Of a DNA stretch of 64,000 bases, positions 25,916 through 37,489 are shown piece by piece. Numbering within the stretch: the first letter of the stretch is position 1; each line of letters opens with the position of its first letter. The DNA is from Polytrichum commune. Lineage: Eukaryota > Streptophyta > Polytrichopsida > Polytrichales > Polytrichaceae. Both the position numbers and the translations under genes were made by a program. Location: positions 28,106,527-28,170,526 of the forward strand of contig OX485808.1 in assembly GCA_950295325.1 (NCBI GenBank), in the 5' to 3' direction. The notes beneath the pieces are model-generated. The model did not search any database and had not been told where the DNA came from. It saw only the letters and a list, made by a program, of their open reading frames with translations.

Positions 25916-28900
25916 AGCCCAACCCCGCCGATCGCACCACGCTCAGAAATTCTTGTAGGTTGAGGCCGGAATTAGAAGCAGGACACGCACTACAGTACCT
26001 TCGAAGTGGAAGCAACAGAGCAGATGTGGGAAGGTTCAAAGGCACAGACAAGAGAAATGTCGTCGTCCAATTGTCGCCGTGTGGAAAATGGATGGGTATT
26101 TCGTTCAAGATTTGAGACGAAAAATGGCAAGATCCGTGACAGTCAAGTCGAGGGATCTTGTAAATCCGCTCGTGACTCAATCATGATTCTGATGGTGCGG
26201 ATTTCTTAACTGTGGGCACATCATACCCAGCCAGCCACAACATGACATGTGGCAATATTCTTCGACTTCATCACTTATATAAGGTTGTGAACGTATATGC
26301 GGTTGTAGAAGGTACCGGCATGATATAATTAACAGTATGCCAGCATTAATCTTGGGTAGTTTGATATTGAGTGCATTCCTGCAACTGGGCAAAATTTCTT
26401 CTCTGCATACCTCCATAATAATTAACCATTGTCCTCCTTGAGTATTACAGTCACAAGTGTGAGAAAAATATAGAGTAGCACATAGTAGTATACCAGCAAT
26501 ACCATCATGTCAAACCATGTCTATAGTCATTTTATGTTGCCGGTGACTGGCCAATCTGTGGGTTCTAGGAAAGCATTGTAAATTGGACATTAGTTGGAGA
26601 AAACCTTGTAATTTGGATGTATGTGCTTCAATGAAACCTCGCATACCAACGATGCAACAATTCAAGAACAAATATGCTCTTCCGTTCCTATAGATTGACT
26701 TCCTTAACCATCACACAGTGTCGGATTATTCCCATTCTCAAGTAGCTGCATTGTTTGATACTCAGGACTCGGTTGAATTTGGAACATAAAAAGTGCAACA
26801 AAAGTGTCACCGGTCTACTACATGATGATGTGCACATTTTGCTTCTCACTTTGTTGAGCTCTTGCAGATGGGCCACATAAAAAAAAATAACAGTGATTAT
26901 GAAGGTTTTACATGTCACCATTACATACATCATAGGAAGTGATCTAAGAATGTAGCACTGGGAAAATGATGGACAATGCAGCTCAGACCACCTCGCCTCG
27001 CCTGTCAAAAGTATTCAACTGGGACAGCTATCTGGGGTGTCTGCATCCCAACCTTGGGGACACACTTTCTCAATCACCGCGTGCAGAAGCGGACTGGAAC
27101 ACCAACCCCAATCCCAAGAAAATTGTAGTTACTCATGACTGATGCCAAACAACGGCCCTCAAATCATGTCATCCAAGGAGAATGGCACATGGCCCAACAT
27201 ATCTGTCTCATACTTCTTGTTGAAACGGACTTACCGTATAATTACTCTGAGCGGAACACTACAATTTATGTCTGAATTGTAAGGCTGATGCTTGTAGTGA
27301 GGAGGTTGTGCATGGAGATTTTTGGGGTTCAATGCAGATTTGGTAGTTGCAAATATATATATGCTAATGCTAAGATAAGCTGTTGAAAATTGAATACTTT
27401 ACTGATTCCATCCTAGAAGATGAACTGAGAAACACAATGGAGCCCTTTGCGCAGGGGGATCAAAGGCAGACAGCGCTCACTTTTGTTGTGTGGTGGAGTC
27501 CTCTTGAATGCCCAAGCGCGCTGCCAAGAATGATCTATCCAAGGGTATTTGAGGTTGCCCTGTTTCTGCCACACAAGTGGCCTCAAAACCACACTGCTCA
27601 GTAACCCTACTCAAGCCCATAGCTGGTGCCCCGCACATTTTGAAGTTTCTTTAAATCAAGCATTCTCATCCATGCATTCTATACCACCCCCCTCCTAAGA
27701 TAAATCTAATGCTTCACATATTGACACCAGATGACGCTGATAAACAAATGACATAGTAATGTACCAGGGGTAAGAACCGAAACGGTGTTCGTACACTGAT
27801 TGAAGACCAAATACTCACGGATTAGCTCAGTCATGATGAATTCTTGATTGGACAACCCTTTTCTCTGCGACCTGCCCTGCATCCATGTTGGAGAAGAGAC
27901 TGAGATTTCCGTGAGCGTACATAGATCAGTTTGTCTGCGCAATTTCCTCAGTTCTCTTTAAGCAACAGGTCTCCTTGCTTGCTCCAAGTTAAACATCAAA
28001 TTGAAGCAGGATGTATCTAAATATACGCGGAAAGGTCGACATGCGTTGGTCCGTTCATAGATCGACCAGATTATACAAATATCGTGAAGTACCAAAGTCC
28101 AGCAAAATGTTATATGATGCGTGGCTTGCTGAAAAGTTACCCACTCGAGTCTGGTTGTTGAGTAGTTTGTAGATTTCCGCTCGAGTTCTGGCTCTAAGGG
28201 AGTCCAGCGCTCCATTGCTCTCTAACGCATCCTTCAATCTCTGGCCTGCGGCACCCTTCCCCCATCCAACCTTTACACTACCAAATTAATTATCACAAGT
28301 CCTGCCAGTGTGCAAGCTGAGCATATTCCATATCTTGCTTATCCTCAATTGACTCTGCATCGTGCAGTGAGCATTTCTTTGAGTCACACAGCCACTATGC
28401 AACTTAAAGGCAAGATCGCTGATATTACTGCTCCAGCACTGGCGAGTAGACCTTATTGCAAGTGATAGAATTTCATATGCCATGGCCAGCACAAGTCGGT
28501 TGCGCAAAGGATTGGAGTTTTAAGAATGGGTGCAGAAATACTCATTCAATTGAATGTGATCCGAGCCATGCAACGAGAAATGAAGAACACAGAAGAGAGG
28601 AGAGGGAAGAATAAGTGCCAGAGATTTGCGTGTCGGCCACAGCTGATTGCTTGTCGCCTTGCATCCTCTTCCTAGGCCCGGGATTGAAGCTTGGGATAAC
28701 AAAGGTTGCCGCAAACGATACGCACACAGACAGATTACCTTAAGGTTAATAGGCCTGACAAGAAGGATCATGTCCAAACCAAGATTCAAGGGTTGCCAGG
28801 TCGGATCCACCCCAAGTGCAGGTGGATGACGTGGATATTTGGTGATGCTGAGCTGGGCGATGAGACTGTTTGGAGATGGATGCGGAACGAGTGATGAACG

Positions 28901-29868
28901 ATTTCTGTCATCTTTATGCTGACGAGTGGATGGACAGGTAGGGGTGACATGGCAGACCCATCCAGGCACAAGAACAGCTTGTTCCCACGAGAAGAGGGAT
29001 TGACGTGTTGGGGGAATAATCGAAGCAAGAATTTCATGCGCTTCCCTCCTCTTCGGCACAGAATCTAATAAGGCAACACCTTACAATCGATAGTATTGGC
29101 TCCTCTTTACGACTGAGAGGAAGAGTGCTGGGATCGCCATGCCGATCAAATAAGGCGTACTCAATTGTAAGAAAACATTAGATGAGCTTCTCTAGTTTGA
29201 AGGCAGCGGGCTACCTTGTCTGCTCTGCTCGCATCCAAGTTGAACGAGGATTTCGTATTGGAGACTCACACGAGGCTGAGGAGAGAAATTCCGCTGTTGG
29301 TGGGTATTTTAGTTGAAGAATTCTTTTTTCACGTGGTTACGGTGGGTGTGATGTGGGAATCCAAATTGATGATCGCTGCGTTGGGTCGGATACATGATAA
29401 TGCAGGATCGGGATTTCCGAGATTGAAGCGATTAGAGTAGGTCTAGCACTGTTTCGGGTCTAGGAAGAAAACTGATAGCATCGGCCAGAGAATTTCGTGC
29501 AAGTGCATCGACTTTGGACTTTAGACACACGTCTTTAAGCAATTTTTGGCGAATTGAAGTTTTCGCAAGCTTACTAGGCCAACATCTACTTTTCCCTTTC
29601 TCATTGTAACATGGGGGTTGAGATTTTGAAACTCGTCGCAGTATAAATTTGGAATCCTCAACTTGAATTTCCTACTTGAGATCGTTCCTACAGAACTCAA
29701 GAAAGCCCTCCATAGCCAGCCCGGCCTTACCCTTGGGGCTGCGATCACGAGTACTAATTGCACCTCTTTCTGACGCTCAGGCTGAAGCAGCGATTTTTTG
29801 TCCCTTTGTGATTGTCTATCGCGTTCTCTCTTTTCCAAGGTTGCTAGTTGCACAACTGAAGTTTCAGC
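25916..29868. other. Intergenic, no gene identified
   Basis: It lies between the start of the sulfurtransferase gene and the start of the branched-chain E2 gene, which are divergent, so both promoters are inside. Several frames of 60-180 codons exist (the longest at 28520-29059, minus). They lack domain content, codon pattern and linkable splice sites, so I call none of them. Confidence 0.5.
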
Positions 29869-32800
29869 ATGAGGTCAACAGCTTGCGTGAAAGCCCTAAC
29901 TCACAGGGTTGCGAGATGGCAAAAAGGCGGAGCTCGAGCACTCGCAGGTGCAATTCCGAGGGAAGAAGAAAAGGACTGGGAACTGCAAAGAAATGCAAAA
30001 TCTCTTCGGGTGTGGCCACCTTCTTCTCCAGCAGAATTGTCACCAACTAGACAGCGCAAATATTGGAGGGATGGAAGGTCGGTAATTCAATCTCAAAGCG
30101 GTCGGGGTATGAGAGGACAGCGATCACTCTTGCCCGCCTTGGCTTTGCCTCTGGTAAATTGGAATTTCACTCTCCCCCAATCGTCATCCAATTCGCAACT
30201 ATTGCGCTTGAATATACCTCTAGAATTGTAAGACTGTCGATCACATCAACCAAATCTTTCACCCGATATATGTGTGTGCAAGGTAATAATTTTATCCATG
30301 AAATTTTATAATTTCGACTCAGGAGTAGAAATATCATTAACGGGTTTATTCTCTAAGATTCACATACTGACCGGGGGAGATCATCAAAACATTGTATGTC
30401 GCGACTAAGTAGTAAAGTGCCTCCGCGACAATCAACTCTGGATCCTAAACTTGTGTTCATATGTATGCAAGCAGTGACCTATCTACCCTCGCTCGAGAGA
30501 TTTTTGTACTCTCCTGAACTCTAGTGCAAAAACCTCAAAATGTATTCTTTTGGTTGCCGGCCTATTTTCGAAGTGCCGTTCATCACAGTAAATGTCATGG
30601 GGTAGCATAAGAGGTGTCAAGGGACAAAGTTAACGTAGGCTGGGAATTTGTGAGGTCTATTTTGGGGCCAATGTAAATAACAACATGATGATGTTGTTGA
30701 CATCGCTGTGAAGATGCAGGAGAGACACAGCTCGAGCGAGATACAGATGCCTGATGTGAAAGCCACTGGTGGAATAGTCGAGATACCATTGGCACAGACT
30801 GGTGAAGGAATTGCTGATTGTGAACTCATCAAATGGTTTGTGAAAGAGGTAGCCCTTTTCTCACATTTCATCTTCAACTCCTTTCCTCTTGTTGTCCTTG
30901 GTTTCTGTCCTCCCCATAAGAAATGACATTAGATTGGAGGATTTCAGGCAATCTCACAGGTTCATAGAAATCTGCAACTACTTAAGAGTGGCACTAAAAC
31001 ATTTCTGCGAGTGGAGCAACTTGTGTGACTTCCTAACTTGATCAGGGAGAAACTACAGACGTAGCGACACAACGTGTACCTTTGGGATACATAGGCCAGC
31101 CGAGTTGGAGATTTATGTAGTTAGTTTGTAAGGGTAATGGGTTGATGATGCTTTGAGCAGGGCGATTATGTGGACGAGTTTCACCCCATCTGCGAGGTTC
31201 AAAGTGACAAAGCTTCTGTTATGATTACAAGCCGTTACAAGGGCAAGGTTTCCATGCTCACTTGGATGCCTGGGGATATCATCAAGGTAATGAGATACAC
31301 CCTACTGGTACTTGATCTTCCTGTTTTAGCACCACTTGTGTGTAAATGCACGTCATAAACGTAAACAGCTCCAGAAATTTAAAATTAAGTAAATTAGTAT
31401 ACAATTAGGATTAGGTTCTGCTCAGAAATTTCATCTGGTTTTTCCCACAGCAGGTGGACCAATTCCCGGAGATCAAAGCTATTGATATTGTTAATAGCTA
31501 CATTCAAACTATGAACATCTCTGCCTTTCCAAATTCTCTCTATATAAAGTGAATTTGAGATGCTTTTTGTTGTCCAACCTCTAAGGTGATCAATATATTT
31601 CTATTTACCAGATTCGTTTGGGGGATTTGAAGGCAGGTTGGGGAGACTTTATTGGAATTGATACTTGAAAGGGCAGATGCAGAAGTGGAGACAAAAGGAG
31701 ATTCAAGTTCAGATGAGCAACAGCCAACTGTACAGTCAGCTAGCATAGAAGAAAAGAAAAATATGAACTCAGAGGAAGAGAAGGTCAAACTCGCCACTCC
31801 TGCAGTTCGCCATTTGGCAAAAACATACGGTGTGAATTTGGCTAACATGGTGGGATCAGGGAAAGATGGACGTATCATGAAGCATGACGTGTTAGACTAT
31901 GTGGCATCAAGAGAAAGTGCAATAGAAGATATCCAGGTGAGTAACGCCCTTCTCCTGCTCAGAGTCGACCTTTAAATAAATGACATGAATGTAAAGAACT
32001 GTACTTAAGGCTCACATGATGTGGAGGTGTCATAGTCATGCCTATCAATTTTCAGGTATCATGTTTGCAAGTTATAACTTGGAATGCATCAACCAAATGA
32101 CTGTGTGCTAAACCATAATGGTTTATGCTTCTATATGTAATGTTCTTTGCTGTGTGTCTAAAGCTTTGTAGATCTTGCCAGATAAGTTTTGTCACCTCAT
32201 CTTTCCAATGAACAATTCATGAATATTAGGGTATTGTTCATTGCAGACAATAAATGAGGCCCCTGAGCAACCACTGGCATTCCAAGAACCAGACGTAAAT
32301 AAGAATGAGAAGAAAAAGCCAGAGGTTAGCGAGGATTTAAAGAAGGAATTTGCTCCTGTGCCATCAGATCCCAACAGTGGATTGTTTAGTGGAGAAGACA
32401 CTATCATCCATGTCAGGTACAAACTCTAAACTGTAGCTGTGTTAAAGGTGCTTCTAGATGGCACCAAGGTTAGTACTCTTTGAAGGCATGTCAATGAAAT
32501 GCATATGATCAGGATTACAGCAAGGGTGACCAGGTCATATGAATGTCATATGTTAATGAATGAGTCAAAATTATTTGTGGCAACAATACTTGGTCAATGA
32601 GGAGCATTGGCAAGCAATGTTGCCATGTGTCATTTTTCCACATAGGGTGTTATGGATAATGAAGTTAAATGAATAGCTTGTACCCCATATTTGTATCAGA
32701 TTGACTGACTCCATTCACTTGGTGCTTGGGTGGATGCGTTTTGGATTATTTAGGGGCTATAGACGAGCCATGGCAAAGGCTATGACAGCTGCTGCAGCTG

Positions 32801-34159
32801 TACCACATTTTCACTATATGGAAGAAATTGAAGTCGACAAGCTGGTGGCTTTGAAAACCTTGCTTAGCCAGAGTGTACCACTTGAGAGTGGCATAAAACT
32901 TACCTACCTGCCTTTCCTTATTAAATCCTTGTCAATGGCGTTACAGAAGTACCCAATCATGAACAGCACCGTGAATGAATCTGTGACAGAAATCCAAGTC
33001 AGAGGTGATCTCTTTACACCTGTGATCATCTGAATTAAATACTAAGATTACAAGATGGTTTGAGTGCTCCATACTTGAAATGAACACAGGTTCATCCTAA
33101 CTGTCAATCAACAAATAGTATTATTATATCAGCAACTTCACTAATTGGAGTAGCCTTTTTTTTATTACCAAAAGAAACCTCAACCTTTCCTTGATAAAAA
33201 TAGAATCAGTACTCATTTATAGCCGAGATGATGTAAATTCTACTTCGATGGAGTTAAGACTTGTCACAGCAGTAGTAGTCTGAAAGAACCTGTTTGTTAG
33301 GCTGCATTTATTTTGCACAGCCTACTGCAAGGTAGATTGCAAGGCCTGTTACTTCACCAGATACCAATGGTAATTATTCATTTTGCAGCTTCACATAACA
33401 TTGGAGTTGCAATGGCCACAAGCTTTGGGCTTGTGGTGCCCAACATCAAGCACGTCCAGCAACTTTCAGTACTGGAGGTGAGTCTACTAGTCTCTGCCAG
33501 AGGTTTTATCCAATATCAAGTACACTGTCATGCAGTCCAGTTGGATTGATACTCGTATTGTGGCTCAAGCATGAGACCATTAATCACACAGCTTTTGTAA
33601 TGGCAGATTGCAACAGAGCTATCCCGCCTGATCCAACTAGCAAGCACGAATATGTTGGGCACAGATGACATTACCGGTGGAACAATTACAGTGTCGAACT
33701 TTGGCGCGATTGGGGGCAAATTTGGCTCACCAACTCTCAATATTCCAGAAGTTGCAATCGTTGCCATTGGTCGAATGCAGAAAGTTGTCCAACCCCTGTC
33801 TTCTGGGAAAGAAGTTGCAACTGTCATGAATGTACATGTCTCACTCAATCTAGAGATTGTTATTGATAGATCAATGTTGAAATACTTAGTTTCTTGTAAA
33901 GTATTCTTTCAGCCTTTGAACGACTATCTGTCCTGCCGACCAACAGTGGAGACTGTTAGCAGTCATGGTCAATGGCTTTCCACAAAGACACGGGAAATAG
34001 ATCAGGGTATGGATTGTACTTACCAGAGTTGGGACATGGTTGCAGGTTACATGGGGAGCCGATCACAGAGTGATAGATGGTGCTACAGTTGCTCGGTTTT
34101 GTAATGAATGGAAGCTACTTGTAGAACAACCTGAAAGGCTACTGCTTCATCTTCGATAG
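29869..34159 (+). CDS. Branched-chain 2-oxoacid dehydrogenase E2 (dihydrolipoamide acyltransferase), 9 exons, 562 aa
   Basis: This is the core of the mitochondrial complex that breaks down Leu, Ile and Val oxoacids. It moves the acyl group from lipoyl-lysine to CoA. Exons: 29869-30153, 30720-30848, 31161-31286, 31637-31936, 32247-32416, 32754-33004, 33389-33477, 33607-33831, 34046-34159 (1689 nt, in frame). The order is an Arg-rich mitochondrial leader (1-95), then a lipoyl domain with [19 protein letters not shown] and lipoylated EVQSDKAS (Lys about 155). A Glu/Lys-rich linker follows, then a peripheral-subunit-binding domain ([20 protein letters not shown], about 234-270) and a second linker. 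The acyltransferase domain has [42 protein letters not shown] and the catalytic DHRVIDG (His about 532, Asp about 536). [11 protein letters not shown] marks the branched-chain type rather than the pyruvate type. Exon 1 is joined by phase and context and is the least certain part. Confidence 0.94.
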
Positions 34160-34814
34160 ATCAAATGAGCAGAAGGTTCCACAAATTTAAATGTACAGAA
34201 TGAAATTACAGGCATTTCAAATTGCAACAATGCCAAGTCTCTCAGACCTAAGAATTTAAGTTCATGTTCTGGGACATCGATTTCCTAAATTTATCTGTTG
34301 ATAAAGTAAATTGATGCATCTGGCTTTTGGACACCATATTGCATTACTCATATACCCTATCTGCAGGTACGTCCATACCCTTTATTTTGGAACGTCTATC
34401 ATTCAAACTTGTAGATGATAACAGAGAGTTTGGATGAGTGAATTGGGGCATCATGTTATGAATTAGATTCTGGAAGTTTCTAGTAATAGAAAAGAAAAAC
34501 GTCCTGCATTCCGAAATACACGTGCATGGAATAATTTCAACATGACAGGCCTTCATAGAGTGAATAGTAGCAAAAATGTATGATGCCTTATTTTATAAAG
34601 AATCATCGCAGTTCATATATCCACCGGTCTGTCACAAGTTGTGCGAGTACTGGTGCTTTATCTATTCTACGTGAACTATTCACGAATTATTCAGTGACAA
34701 AATTACATGATCACAGAGCCTGGATATTTATCTACTACTCAGATCTCATCATGCTGGACACTGCATCGATGAATATACACTACTTACAAATTACACAGGT
34801 TGTCGCCTAGACAG
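34160..34814. other. Convergent intergenic gap
   Basis: The E2 gene (+) and the unknown gene (-) end facing each other here, 655 bases apart. It probably holds both 3' UTRs. No coding pattern or repeat was seen. Confidence 0.5.
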
Positions 34815-37079
34815 TTACTCCTCAGTGAAGCGTAGGTGCTTTCCTTTTGGAGTTGGCAAGCCCTTGAGGCGCAGAATTTCAGGAGTTGGCGGCCCTGCAA
34901 ATGAAGAAGTTATTCAACGGTTATTATAATAACAGGCCAGCTAGGGAAACAGAGTTGATCATGTCTGCACAAAACCAGTTGTCAAGAAGCCCTTGTACTT
35001 TTTCCGGTTTAATACTTGACTTCCAAGATCACAAGCGGTAAGAATCCGAGATACAGATCCATGCCCTTGAACCACAAGAAGATGTAATCCACGAAGGAGA
35101 CACAACGAATGTGACCCCCACGAGATTACATAAAAGCAACTCTGGGCAGTAAATTGAGTCTTACCCTGAGGTGTAGAAGCGTCCACTACTTCCGACTCCA
35201 GTTCGTCATCACTGTTGTAGTTGAATCGGACATGGCGGCCTTCAAAAGCTGGGAGCCCTACTTTAACGTCCTCATTCATTGAAATGTTACCGATTGCATT
35301 ACAGAGCTCATCGAATTCTGGATGCACGTCCGCATCTTCTTCCCCATAATAGTCGTAGTCGTCATTATCTTCGTAGGCCTCGTACTCCTGGGACTGTTCT
35401 TCCTGAACTTTCACCTTACGAGGGGTACGTCGCTGCTGCCATTGAGGGCCAACAATTGCCGACTCGTTCAAGCAAGACTTCTCAGGAGTAGGTCTTAGCG
35501 AGCGATTTGCTCCTGGTGAGCTCACATTCACAGCAAGAGAGCATTCGGATACAGTATCATCCACGTCGGAATCATCCTCTTCACGTTCTTTGTGGAGCAC
35601 CTGCCCGAAAAGAATTTTAGTGAGAATTGCTTGGGACATGTGTCCATATTAAAAAGTACTCAGAACGTACACGACGCAGAAAGACACACAAACAGGATAC
35701 ATCAGAGCAACTGCGCACAACTCTATTATAGGACTTGGAACGATATTGTTCACTATTTTTTGAATCCATATTGTCCTTGACATGACCTGGAATGCAGCAA
35801 TTTTGAGGATAATTCCATGTTGAGATCAACCAATTGCTATTGCACCTGATTCGACTGAACGTGCCTATTGTAATGAGATTTCGTACCTGTTGGGCATGTT
35901 CGAGAGAGTCATGGTCGAGAGCATCCAGTTTTGTATCTTGTGCAGCGGCGGCTGGTACTTTAGATGCTTTGGCAAACATACTCAGAAGCTGCAAGTCGAG
36001 CGGCAAAAGCTCTTCATCTTCTTCGCACTGCGTACCCTCGTCGGAAGCAACATTAGCGGCCTCCTCTTCGAAGGGTGCAAGAGGTATGCGAAATTGAGAA
36101 GCAAGAGTAGAGAGCCGTGTGGATGAGGACAAATCGGCAGGGGTGTTAGCAGGAGTAGGAGCCTCCAATCCTCCTGGAGATGGGCAGTACTCAGATAGCA
36201 ATGCATGCAAGTTGGTCTTCTTTGACCCCTCATTGTCGACCTTGCTTAGGAGACTTTGCACCTGAAAGAACAGACGCACAAACAACGCTCAATGTCCAAC
36301 TTCATACGACATTTCAACCGGCCACCTGTACTTCAATTGCGGACCTCTGGTAGTCACTGGAAATCTAGCAAACTCTTGAAACATATTGAAACAATGTCAA
36401 GACATTACTCAAAACTTTGCACTCAAGAATCACAATATGAACACAGTACAGTCCAGAGTTTATTACAAGTACGCTTTGCTCATAGAAGAAAATGATTCCG
36501 ACACACCTAGCACTGGCTCACGGGCAGGGCTTAGGGGTAACCTGTGTGCGCAGTAGTTCTTCTCCAGGAGTCACTGGTGAAGACTTTGGACACTTTCGGA
36601 ATTTTGAAGAAGGTGATTTCTCCACGCAACGTAGCTTGCCAGCTTTTGGAGTGGCTGGAACTAGTCCCAATACAGGAGAATCATTTGTTTTGTCAGCTAG
36701 GGGCTTACGGTTGCTCTTCTTTGGAGTAGGCTTCTTGGCAGTCCTGAATACCACTGCAGACCATGGAGTCGGAAGTTAGGGTTTATGTCTCCACTCTAGC
36801 GTTGCACTCGGGGCATTCTTGTGACTTCGACAGACATCACACGACCAATTGCGCAATGCTAACATGAGCAACAACTGAGCATAACGCCAAAATGAATGGA
36901 GGGGCGAACCAACAATTTTTTCCTAAAGTCCGAGAGTCACCGTAGCCCAGAAACTGTGATGTGTAGCAGTTGCCATGCATTCCTGTCGAAATAGAATAGG
37001 AAAGCGTGTAAGTACCTTCTGTGGTGGGATCTGCACCCAGGTGCTGCACTTGACGCCGGGTCAGCCTCCTGCTCTCCAT
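34815..37079 (-). CDS. Unknown protein with Ser/Thr-Pro sites and paired GLP-xxx-G(R/K)H(V/L)RF motifs, 5 exons, about 388 aa
   Basis: I do not recognise the family. Exons: 37016-37079, 36542-36753, 35887-36261, 35165-35600, 34815-34894 (1167 nt, in frame). It starts MESRRLTRRQVQ, then has a basic stretch (RTAKKPTPKKSNRKPLADKT), several S/T-P sites, and acidic segments (DEELLPLDLQLLSMF; EAYEDNDDYDYYGEEDADVH). Near the end GLPAFEGRHVRF and GLPTPKGKHLRF occur about 45 residues apart. RHVRF and KHLRF fit the loose RVxF pattern for docking protein phosphatase 1. The basic start, KPLADKTN-like phrase and many S/T-P sites suggest a nuclear, CDK-regulated protein; this is inference. The exon 2/3 junction is ambiguous: donor at 36542 with acceptor at 36261, or donor at 36522 with an internal acceptor in exon 3. 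Both keep the frame. Confidence 0.7.
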
Positions 37080-37318
37080 CGATGCAAGCCTGGCCCCTCA
37101 GAGTAGAGAAGCAGAAGCCAGAGACGAAGGATGTGGATCCACACCTAAGAATGTAGTATTTGGAAATAAAATCGAGTGGAGAACGTCAGGAGCACGAGAC
37201 AAATGATGCGATGCACGAGACAAGATTTTGTGGAGCAAAGCGGAGCGACAGACCTCTCTTGTGTGTTCGGAGGAGCCTGCTTTCAAATATCACAGAGCCG
37301 TTGAGCGACACCCGTACC

Positions 37319-37340
37319 AACGAACGAACGAACGAACGAA
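37319..37340. repeat. (CGAA)n microsatellite
   Basis: Five CGAA units lie about 240 bases upstream of the start of the unknown minus-strand gene, in its probable leader or promoter. Confidence 0.85.
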
Positions 37341-37489
37341 GACGGACGATGCAACTCTCGTGAACCATGCTGCAATCTCAATTGTCTTGTCCCGACCTCT
37401 TTATTGAAAGGTAAGATGGTGTAACATGAAAGGCCTACTAATTATCTCTTAAGTTACACTAATTTCCTCAATAATCCAAATTGTTCAGA

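Noticed and set aside
28520-29059. 179-codon minus-strand frame as a gene
   Set aside because: No domain, low-complexity composition without a codon pattern, and no splice partners or start context.
29676-30050. Frame overlapping exon 1 of the E2 gene on the same strand
   Set aside because: It is out of phase with the lipoyl exon and contains no conserved motif. The frame starting at 29869 joins in phase.
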